Part shown: positions 1 through 11,764 of the stretch, piece by piece | Layout: each line of letters opens with the position of its first letter | Position numbering within the stretch: position 1 is the stretch's first letter | Assembly: GCA_026120035.1 (NCBI GenBank) | Contig: JALRME010000021.1 | Coordinates: 1-64,000, forward strand | Direction of reading: 5' to 3' | From: Coleophoma eucalyptorum | Lineage: Eukaryota; Ascomycota; Leotiomycetes; Helotiales; Dermateaceae | Length of the DNA: 64,000 bases | Notes under the pieces: generated by a model | The model's database searches: none | The model's input: only the letters and a program-made list of their open reading frames with translations | What the model was told of the DNA's origin: nothing | Translations under genes and position numbers: made by a program

Positions 1-770
1 TGGTTTTTCAAAATTTCCAACCCAGAAGCCAGACCACTGGTTAACCATTGGGATGAAAAACCAGCCCATATAATCATTACATAATTTTATACTATAGAGG
101 GGAGAGGCCCATAAAAAGAGAGGGGAGGGGGGTTTCCTTGCTTGATTTTAACTCTATGATCTAACCTTCTATTTCGACTTTAGAATCCAACTCTTGATTT
201 TTCGACTTTGGATTTCGACTTTGGATTTCGACTTTGGATTTCGACTTTGAATTTTGACTCTGATTTTCGACTTTAGATTATTCTATCTTTAGATTTTTAA
301 TTTACTTAATTTGTCTTTTTTAAGCTTAGTATAATAATCTTAAAACGAGCTAGATAAGCGAGTCTATAGAGACTAGAGACTAAGGAAACTTATATATAAG
401 CGAGCAAGTCGGAAGCAACTAAGAGGGGCCGTTTAAAATTAAAATCAAAATCAAGAGCTAAGATCGAAAGTTAGAGTCGAGAGTTAGAATCGGAAGTTAG
501 AATCGATAGTTAGAATTAAGAGTTAGAATTCAAAGTATTAATTATATAACAGTCAACTCTAAGAGAAGAAATCTAAAGTCAAAATTAAGAGTTAGAGTCT
601 AAAGCTGAAATTGATAGTCAAAATCTAAGATATACCACACCCCCCCCCCCTTTTGGAGAGCCCTATATACTAGACGAAACCCCTATATTAAACGGAAAAC
701 CAGTGGTTAAACCAGTGGTTAACCAGTGGATGGTTTTTTCAAATTTTCAAGAAACCAGCCCATGGGTAAC
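1..770. repeat. Imperfect foldback element with repeat-rich arms
   Basis: Both ends carry related sequence. A palindromic TGGTTAACCA core next to an ACCAGCCCAT motif occurs at about 39-70 and again at about 716-764. The left arm (about 150-300) is built of short units of the type TTTCGACTTTGGA, most regular at 197-247. The right arm (about 440-640) is built of units like AGTTAGAATCG, which read as related TTTGACTTTAGA-type units on the opposite strand. A G-rich block at about 100-135 on the left is mirrored by a C tract at 640-650 on the right. The whole looks like a large imperfect inverted repeat around an AT-rich centre at 300-420. A foldback or MITE-like non-autonomous element is the likeliest reading. 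No coding capacity is visible, and the element may extend beyond the window. Confidence 0.5.
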
Positions 771-2830
771 TAGTGCGCAGTCTATACAGAGTAGGTAGTG
801 GGTGGTTTACAAATTGAAAAACTAGACTACTTACAGTAGCCTATAACTACCTAGCTACTATGTAGTATAGGAGACTCTAATAACTACGTTGATCCAGTTT
901 TAGACTTAGGTCGGATTTGAACCTAAGAGTTACCTAAAGCATTATATTTAGCATGGTCCGTGTAGGGTTGGGTTTAAGTACATAAGGTATTAAAAAAATT
1001 GGAAGTTTCCAAATCAAGCGTTAATCAAGTTCAGGGTTTAATGTTAAATTTATAGTAAAAGGTCGAACTTTAACTTAGAAACGTGTCTAATTTTATATTG
1101 AATGACTCTATTAATGAAATTGTGAGACATAATATATACTATATATTGATTATATAGGATTAAAACCTCCTTTAAAGGTAACCTTTTACACTTTGTTTTA
1201 CAGTTCGTTTTATATAAACCTAATGTAAGCTTAGACTACACCCTATGCCTTGTTTAGACTTTCGCTAGGTCCTCACCTATATTTTAACTAATGTTACCTT
1301 TAAGGATATTCTGAGCCTATATGGGTTATAGTACTATTTTACATTTAACGTGTATCACTAGGCATATAGTAAATAAGGACAAGAATCATAATAATGATCT
1401 AGCAGAGTTAGAAACCTCTTACGAACCGGAGATTATACCGAAAGAATAAGATCTTAGTGACTTCAAATCTATATAATCACTCTACCTTCCAGAGAAAGGG
1501 TTAGGGAAAAACTCAGCTACGGGGTAAACGAGCGAGACGGGTGGGACGAGCTCGAGTCTGAAGGGTACGAAGTGGACGAACAGCGGCGGGAGGGCGCAAG
1601 CGACGGGGACTCCAATCCGTAGGTTGGTGGTAGTCGAGGAGAAAGTGGAAGTTCGAGGTCATCTCATGTCTCCTTTCTCTACTACTACCATTACTACTAC
1701 TCCTACTAAGTACATATTTAATGTAACCAAGTATATACTATTGGGAATATATAGTGAGTAGGAGTGGCAATATCGGCTGGTGCGGCAAAGGGATAAAAAA
1801 GTAGGCGGATGTCGACTATCCGCCCCGTCGTGTATCTCCTGCTCGTACAAATCAAGCGTCAAGCATAGATGGTACATTATCCTATACACGGTGAGTCATT
1901 CCCGAAATACAAGTTCTCTTCATACCTTCAGGCTCTGTCTACCTCCAAAGGCCTTGAGAATATGCTCTGGGTATTTCCGAAAACCATAGCACCACTTGGT
2001 TTTTTTCATGCCTTTATAATGCCGAGAAGAAAAGTGCTTACTGATACATGCTCTGAGTACGATTGCAGTGACGCTGACCCTTTTCGGCTCACGTATGCAA
2101 AGAAGTAAGGTAGGTAGCCATTAACACCTGACAAGGTTGCTTTTGGATATTGTGCCAGACGGGTTATATGTGGAATAGGGCAAAATAATTAGCTCCTAAA
2201 ATCCAGCTTAACGTGGCTAAAGTATTTTCCTACAGAACTTGAGGTTCCATTATCAAGACCCCCCAAGTCCACCATCTGACGGGAAGCAGATACTTGACAA
2301 TCCAGCCTGATGTTGTTAGTTCAGGTATTTAAACCCTGCCCAAAATTCGCACTGTACTAGGTAGTGATATCACTAAGAACCGTGAGTTGTGACGTGATCA
2401 TGCTTAACATGGACGAAAAGGGGCAATAATAAAGTTTCTGATTTCACCTGTTCCTGTTAAAAACCAAAATTTATTTCAATACTTATCTATAAACAGTCTC
2501 TGAATAGTCGATCGAATGCCTCTGAACCGAACGTTCCTTACAATCAGCTGGATGCCCTGTTCATTTGGCAACTAGCGGGCTGTGATTGCTGAATAGGGTT
2601 ATCGATTGGTTGGTTGCCTTAGGCCAAGAATTACGCTGCAATTGCACTGCACTGCTCAGAAACCAAACCTGAGGCAAAAATTAGAGATCTCACCGCCTAC
2701 CAGCACACAGCAAATTTTGCCATTAGAAATACAACCTCTGCTCTGACGATTGCTGTTACTCACGCTCCGAAAACGCACTAGATAATCAATTTCGCCCATA
2801 CTTTGGAAACCCTTAGAAATCATTGAGAAG
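771..2830. other. AT-rich gene-free stretch, possibly RIP-affected
   Basis: This stretch lies between the foldback repeat and LYS1. It is rich in TA dinucleotides, and all frames are closed by frequent stops. One less degraded patch at about 1491-1622 is GC-richer and keeps an open, strongly acidic frame for about 40 codons. It looks like the leftover of a mobile-element or other protein, but I cannot name a family. From about 2110 the composition becomes more ordinary, which suits the LYS1 promoter. No intact gene is supported here. Confidence 0.5.
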
Positions 2831-4570
<1,740 letters not shown>

Positions 4571-7500
4571 AGCTTTACTTCGTATAACTTTAGCACGAAG
4601 GAGGGTCTCCCTAGATTGCTTGACTAAGAGCCTTCACGTTTGGTGTACCTATGCTATATTTCGTTAGATGATATAGAATATGTTTTATTGGGCCAGGTTG
4701 ATTGGTTGTTATATTACACAAGTTGATACACTAGAAGAAACGGCTGTCCTAGACTAGATTGCATATAGAGATTCATTCGATTACTACATTGGTATTGTAG
4801 ATTACATATATGTTGTTGTGGTTCAAGTAATCTTTAGACAGCGAGACAGGCCTCGTTAAATTTATTATGAGCTCAACTTGGTGTGATTAAGCGACTAGAG
4901 ATGGATACTCTAAAACAGCTGCTAAATTACAGCGTAGTAGGTAGTACCATACTTGGATAGTGGTAGATATCCATGACCTGTATACATATTCGTATAGCTA
5001 GTAGCTGCAAGCGAATCGGCTACAGTACTTAGGTACTTACATGTATGTACATCAGATATAATTGAAACACCTAGACGAGCAACTCATAGAAAGAGGAGAG
5101 TAAGATTCCGCACAAGATCATGATAAATAAATGATAGCAATATGAAAGAGAGTGTGATAGGAGATTTTGTATTATATAGCTCGATGAATTAAACTCAAAG
5201 CTAGTTTGAATTAGAGTTAAGGTAAGTAGACTTAGGCACAAGTTAAAAAGGCCAAGTAAGTATTCAAGCTGATTCAATCTTGGTTTGAATCAACCTGGAC
5301 ATCAATAGGATTAAACTGGTGTTGATTTAGTTTGAATTAGAAATAAGCCTAAAGCTGCAGCTAGGCTTGTTCATTGTCCGACGGTATCAAGCCAACTCTG
5401 ACTAGATATAGACTACATACGTACTTGTAGTAGTATAAGAAATGATATGATTGCAAACAAGGAAACATCTATTAAATTAAAGCTATAAGAGTACTGTAAT
5501 TAGAAAATAATGCTTGCTGCTTACACTCTTTTTTTTAAGCTTTGTCTGAACTACTATAGAGTTAATTCTAGCTTAGGTACATATATGATATACTGTATTT
5601 ACAGAGCTGCCTTTGCGTATACCTTTATAACAGGCATATCACTCGAAAGTAAATTATAACACAATTACAATTGTCATATTTTTACCATATTTAAACCCTT
5701 AGTTATAATATTTTTGATAGATAAAATATAGGTACCAACATATAGATAGCATGGATGATCAATAGGTATGCTTAGCCTTAGGCTTAGCTATAGAGAGTTA
5801 CCTAGACATGATATATAGAGGTTAAATGACTTCTACTTTTTCTTTGGTTTCTTAAAAATGCACACTGGTATTACTCTCTATATATAGCTCTAACCGGGCT
5901 TAATATTTGACCGAGTCAGCTCATCTAAAGGGTCGATTCGACCTAATTATGGGCTCTGAGCCGACTTAGATCAGGTTCAAGGCTAGATCAAATCCCAAGT
6001 CTCCGTCATCTTGAAAATCACTTAATCCATCGGGGTTGACTAGACTTAGCCTAACATTATAAAGTCATTTTTGTTTTAGCTTGGCCAGGATCAATCTAAC
6101 CTTAAATCGACTATAAGATGTATATGAGTCTAGTACAGAATAAGACCTAGATTAACAGTAAAGCTAGCAGTGCTCGCTCACAAAACAACAAGCAATAAAA
6201 TGTAGCCCAGAATCGTGTGTATTTAGCATAGTTAACTGTAACTGCAAAATCCATGATGAGACTTCGTATTTTGTTTGTGGGTTAACACTTTCGATACGTT
6301 TAATTATCGTATAGTTTCCACTCATATTTTCGAGAGACTTCTGGGGACTTTATGTTCATATTCGTCCCAGACACGCACATACCACATCTCTACAATGTCA
6401 TACTTAGAACTCCATCAAACTACCTAAGGCCCTTTTTAGAGGGCCTTTGGAGGTCAGGGAAATGGCGTCTTACATAAATTAACAGCAGTGAAGTACAGAA
6501 TAGTGTAACATTGAGGTCAACCAACCTAAAGATAACAATGTAGAGCCCATTGAGTAATCTATAATAAATAGGATGTCGGCATGTTCGCTGCACACATGCA
6601 ACAACATGGTTCTGAAAAGTGATAGACACAGTCACGGAGATTATGCGGATAATATATGTTCTAACCTGTTTTTTTTAGGGTTACTGCGTTACCAGAGATG
6701 CCAACAGAGCTATCAATTCCCTCCATTGGCCCTACTATGAAAAGGTGCTTGTAATTGCGCAAGCAGGAGGCCAAGATGATTAGACTAAAACCAAGTGGCA
6801 TTGCTGACGGCTGCAATTCTTAGGCGCATGGAAATGAAACGATTAAATGAGTCAGTTGTGAAGCCTTGTAAGCTTGGATTTCGTTTGGCTTACTCGAGGC
6901 AAAGATGCTCATTGCAGTCAAGGTGAATACTTCAGCGCCTTCGCATGCCCCTCGAAACGGATAATTGGAATAAGACCGAGCCTAATCGCGTGTCCGTAAA
7001 TGCAATACTGAAGAGAGAACGAAGGATGGAGAGCACAGCGCTATATGCAAAGACGTTTAGAGAAAGGAGTCCAAGATATGCCAGGGTAGAAACGCAAGCT
7101 ACAGTAAGGTAGGATGGCCAAGACAGCCGAGTCGCAGAGAAGCAAATCACACGTTATGGGGTGCCTTGAGGTAACTCTAGACATAGAAGCAGGGAAGCAA
7201 AGAAGTGCCACGTAGATCATCATAACCGTCTGGGGACATTCGATACTCGGTAGCCGTCCATTCGCTGTTGGACGCTCCTTGAAGAAGGGGCGAGGGCGAG
7301 AGAACAATGAGCACCAGTATCCCCTCAGGGTTTTATACTGGAAGTAAAGTTGAAGTTGAGGCTGTTGCTGATGTTGATAGCTGGCCCAAGCGCCGATATG
7401 TCCCAAAATGTACTGCTCCACACGCTATATGCATACTAGGGATAAATCCCATAAACGTACCGGTGCGACATGCACAGTGTATATACCCTGTGTACCCAAA

Positions 7501-7763
7501 TCTCCCTCCCTGGCTCTTTATCTCATCTGCAAACTCAAAAGGAAAAGGTAGCTGAAATGCCCTACATGCAATTGTGAGGGACCCACCTTCCGCGGATAGC
7601 AACGATCCGTAGTGTAACTGCTGGAGTACTCTGGAGAAAGCGAGCTCTGTAACTCACCTGTCATTATCCATTCATTACTAATCTATGGTCGCCGTCCCGA
7701 AAGCCGGCACCTGGGTATCTATAAGTACAATGAGCATGTAAGACCCCCTCGTTCATATGCTTA
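4571..7763. other. AT-rich intergenic stretch without a gene
   Basis: The first 2 kb (to about 6400) is AT- and TA-rich, with many repeated TTGAATT/TTTGAATTAG and CTTAG-type words and stops in all frames. This is the look of old repeats altered by C-to-T change. From about 6400 the composition is more normal, but only short chance frames are present. I see no intact gene, RNA gene or recognisable transposon protein. The 3' end of mob3 begins at 7764. Confidence 0.5.
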
Positions 7764-9288
7764 TTATTGGTCTTCTAGGCCTTCCGTAATCTCTGCTGTC
7801 TTCGTAGTATCCGAGACTTTTTCCGGGCTCGTTTCTCGTGGCAAGTCTTGCTTGGTTTTTCCCGCAATGACACCACCCGCAGCAGACTCTGCTTGAGGAA
7901 CCTCGTCGCCTGATTCCACCGCAGTTCTTTCGGACCCTTCTTCCACCTCCTCTATAATGGCCTCTGGCTTGGCTTCTCCATTTCCTTCTTCGTGGAAGGA
8001 CGTAGGTTCAGCGATTGACTGTGTTTCGGGACCATCCTCGACACCCTCGCCCTCTACATTATCTACTTCGTACGTTTCCACAATAACAGGTACTTCGGTA
8101 GTATCACCCTCATGCTCATCCTCCTCTGTAAGGTGCAACTTGCCAAGCTTTTGCGTAACATCGCCTTGATGATCCTCTTCATCACTTTCCAGAACTGTAG
8201 TGACAGCAGACCCCACCGATGGACTTTGCCTGATATGTCTTCTGGTATTTGTACGACCAACGCCCATGAAGTCTTCCTCAATTGAAGTGATCGAGTTCGA
8301 TTTAGAAGCCTCCAATCTGTAGATGGACGATATATGTGATTTTGGTTCCTCAACTGGGTCCAGACCTTCAGCCTCTGGTGGCAACTTGTAGTTTTCTGCG
8401 GGAAGCAATTCATACTCATCGCAGACCGTTTTAAACAGGACGTAGAGGCCAGTCTGGCTCTCCACGGCCCAGAAAACTTCACGATGCTGAAACCATGCAT
8501 GTGCGAATATCCTGTGTAATCTGCGGAATATATTGACTAAGTGTTTTATCCCTGCGCCACGATCATCCACGGCATCCCCAGCACCCAGGCTTAGGCGGCT
8601 TGGGAATATCTTTTGACTTGTGACAATATTAGTCGCCCAGTCCAGTGTATGACAGCAGTAGTCAATCGCGCAACAGCTCTTGGGCGATTCATGGACTGCG
8701 CACAAGAATTGCCATTCACTGGCCCTCATCTCTGGGCATGTTGTTGCTGAGCAAGGTGGGTCATCGAACAGGAAACCAATGATAAGATCATTGCATTTGT
8801 TGATCAGAAAGCGGCACAATTCGTACAGCCAAAGTGCACGATCGACACCTTCTGGCTGTGTAGTTATGAGGCTGGCAGTTTCGCGATTGATTGGAATGGT
8901 ATGAGTACCGGAGGACGGTTTAGAGTAGTGAAAATGAAGCGCTTTGAGATGTTCCTGTAGCTGGAAGGCCGAATCGAGCTACATGGTTATTAACTTGCCA
9001 TTCTGATAAGATGTAAGGAAGGAGAAGACTAACTTCGCTGAGAGGAATTAGTGGTGGTCCAGCTGCCATATCGGCAGATTTGGTACCAGGATGGATTCTG
9101 CGGCCCGCATTGGCATCGGCAATAGCCTGCTCGATGGATGTATCGTGAGCGCTGGAGAAGTTTCCGAGCGACGGTGATCGGGCACCTATCTGAATCTCTG
9201 TAGGAGGAGGCGGCGATGGAAGTCGTGGTGTCGTACGAGGGACTTCACCGGGTCCTGTGCCCTCGGTGGATACGGGCGCGCTGGCCAT
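7764..9288 (-). CDS. mob3: MOB3/phocein-family protein (STRIPAK component)
   Basis: This is a Mob1/phocein-domain protein. The long C-terminal tail marks it as the filamentous-fungal MOB3 type, which by family knowledge belongs to the STRIPAK signalling complex governing cell fusion and sexual development. Exons on the minus strand: 9288-9034 and 8978-7764, about 490 residues. The N-terminus is Pro-rich and low in complexity. The Mob core includes PEGVDRALWLYELC, a CPEMRASEWQFLC motif and HRIFAHAWFQHREVF, which hold the Cys and His residues used for zinc in Mob proteins. The last 180 or so residues are acidic, Glu/Ser-rich and probably disordered. The start is the first ATG in frame (MASAPVS). 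The 54-nt gap between the two coding blocks has clean GT and AG ends. It is divergent from ZNG1. Confidence 0.87.
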
Positions 9289-9800
9289 TTGCGCTTCGAG
9301 GAATATGTTGCACTTCAAAAAAAAAAAAACACCTCGCGATCTACGAGATGAAGATGCAGTCTGACTAAAGTAGCTCGAGCTGCAGCTACCGGATCCGAAG
9401 TATCTGCATGAGCATGCAAAAGGGGAGGCAAAGTGTAATAGAAGACTGTGCGATTGAGCACAATTTGTAGGTAGGAGGACGGTATGACGGGAGCTCGTCC
9501 TAGTTGCGCGATCAGCCGCGCGCCTGGAAGGTTAGTCGAGTCTGTGTGGGCCACCAAGTCGGAGATGGGAGACAAAAGCTAAATTTGGCGTGCCGGCGGC
9601 GATCAACGATCTGTGCACGACTGCTTGTCTATTTTACATACAAACAATCTTTCTTACTCTGATCGAGACTTTTATGCTCACGCTTAGTTTTCCCGACCAT
9701 CGTTATTTACCTTTCCAACTCAATCCCTCCCGACTCTGCACTGGCGTCCTAGCATGTTCTAGGGATCCATCTTACCAACACAAATTAATCGGACAAAAGT
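9289..9800. promoter_or_regulatory. Shared upstream region of mob3 and ZNG1, with an upstream ORF
   Basis: This is a 512-bp divergent intergenic region. On the minus strand an ATG-started frame of 86 codons (9575-9315) lies in what should be the mob3 leader. It ends in a run of 13 T (A at 9317-9329 on the plus strand), about 25 bases before the mob3 ATG and in another frame. It is either an upstream ORF or a coding extension broken by a homopolymer error. No TATA box stands out. Confidence 0.45.
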
Positions 9801-11229
9801 ATGGATCAAGACGACGACGAACTGCCGCCCATGCTGGTGGACATTGCGGCCAGTGCCGACCATAATACTGCCGTGACAGTGCCATCATCAAATATAACCA
9901 GGGTGCCAATTACTATTGTTACTGGTTATCTAGGAGCAGGAAAGACTACCTTGCTAAATTACATCCTGACTGCACAGCATGGCAAGAAGATTGCTGTCAT
10001 TATGAACGGTATGGGCATTATTTGCTAATCTTGTATGGCATACTGAATAGTCTCGATAGAATTTGGAAACTGTGAGTACCTGGAATGTTGAACTTAGAGA
10101 TCGCAAAGTTCTGATTTCTGTAGCTATGGATATTGAAAAGTCTTTAACCGTCAGCAAGGACGGCAAAGATATCCAAGAATGGTTAGAAGTTGGGAACGGC
10201 TGCATCTGCTGTTCTGTGAAGTAGGCCATTATCATTCCAATTCCAATCGCTGGATTTAGACTGACACTGCGAAGGGATCAAGGGGTGAATGCCATCGAAT
10301 CTCTGATGGAGAAAAAAGGTGCTTTTGACTACATCCTTCTTGAGACGACCGGGCTAGCAGATCCTGGTAATATTGCTCCTATGTTCTGGGTCGATGAAGG
10401 TCTGGGGAGCACAATTTATCTTGATGGAATTGTTACTCTTGTCGATGCAAAGAACGTTTTGAAGAGCCTCGACGATCCAGCACAAGAAACCTTGGTTGAC
10501 CACGAAGGCCATCTGGGTCCCGTCATGACTACAGCCCACGTCCAGATTTCTCACGCGGACGTGATTGTGCTCAATAAATCAGACCTCGTCAGTGATGAAG
10601 AGTTGAAAACCGTCCAACAGCGAGTGCAATCTATCAATGGACTTGCGAAAATTCATGTGACAAAACTTGGGCAAGTCCCAGCACTCGAAGGGTTCCTTCT
10701 CGATCTTCACGCGTATGACAAAGTAGGATCACTTGAAGTAGATGCTCGAGGGCATAGTCACTTAGATACTGTAGGTCCTTGTCTTGCACTCATGCTTCAC
10801 TGTGTGAGATTGAGCTGATGCTGGTAGACAATATCCACCATTTCCATCTCACTCCCAGCTCTGGATCCTTGCAAACTCCCAAGACTTGATGCGTGGATCA
10901 GAGCTCTTCTTTGGGAATCAAAGCTATTGAATCCCGATGAAGCGGGCATCCAGAGAAATCCAAAGAAGAGAATGTGGGAAGAGAAGACAGAAGAAGTCAA
11001 AGAAGCTCGCACACCCGAGGTGCACAGGTTAAAGGCAAGAATACCCCTCACTAACGGGGAGGTAAAAATTGTCCAAGGTGTACGCGAGATCTTCGAGATA
11101 CTGGATGCTCCAAGGCAAGACTGTGTAGAGGGTGAAAGTGCCCAGTATAATGGAGGAAAGGTGGTATTGATAGGCCGAAATCTCACAGACTTACCTTTTG
11201 AGAAGAGTCTGCTTAATAGCATAGAGTAA
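9801..11229 (+). CDS. ZNG1: Zinc-regulated GTPase metalloprotein activator (CobW/COG0523 family)
   Basis: This is a G3E-family GTPase that, by family knowledge, hands zinc to methionine aminopeptidase 1 in a GTP-dependent way. Exons: 9801-10008, 10060-10071 (only 12 nt), 10124-10220, 10275-10770 and 10828-11229, giving 404 residues. The Walker A motif is GYLGAGKTT. The signature metal site CICC lies in [10 protein letters not shown]. The ETTGLADPG and NKSDL motifs are the Walker B region and guanine specificity loop. The CobW C-terminal domain ends with VVLIGRNL. The N-terminal tail contains PPMLVDI, resembling the METAP1-docking motif described for animal ZNG1. The tiny second exon supplies EFGN after AVIMN and is needed to match the family. 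Confidence 0.92.
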
Positions 11230-11764
11230 AGTAGCAAAGGGCCAATGGAAAGAAAGTTAGGTAAGAAAATTAGACGGACGTGCAAAACAGACTTGACTTC
11301 AATGACCAAACTAAGGATGAATATAAGATTGTATTGCATTCTATACCTTCATACCTCATTATTCGGCTTCCGTCCTGTACCTCCTTAAGTTTCTGCCCGC
11401 CCATCAGGTGGTACACCGTGACCTGTATTATGTCAGCAGCAATACCCGACACCAGCCACCAGCCACCAGCGCAGTGCCGGGAGCCGTCCGTTGCGGCACT
11501 CAGTCCACCTCGTACTGGGGCACTGAATTACGAGTTATGCCTGACCGGCCTGATTCGATCTTCTTACCTCATGTTTATTCTGCCGCATCTTCGACCCTCT
11601 CACCTTAATCTTTCTTTCCCGGCCTCCTCTGCTTTTACTCACAGCAATAGGCACAGCGGCGATAATTTATTCTCTCACATAATCACCCATCCAACCAACA
11701 CCATTACTACTTCATTTTTGCTTACCTTTCGGAGAGCCACAGCCATGTAACATAGCTCGCCGCC
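11230..11764. promoter_or_regulatory. Intergenic region upstream of the RBR ligase
   Basis: This stretch holds the 3' flank of ZNG1 and the promoter and leader of the RBR ligase gene. The part from about 11560 to 11740 is pyrimidine-rich (CT and CCA runs), as is common upstream of fungal start codons. A CGCCATGG context surrounds the downstream start. No other gene is visible. Confidence 0.5.

Noticed and set aside
920..950. tRNA T-arm-like GGTTCAAATCC on the minus strand
   Set aside because: The stem pairs poorly and no acceptor, D or anticodon arm can be placed around it in AT-rich degraded DNA.
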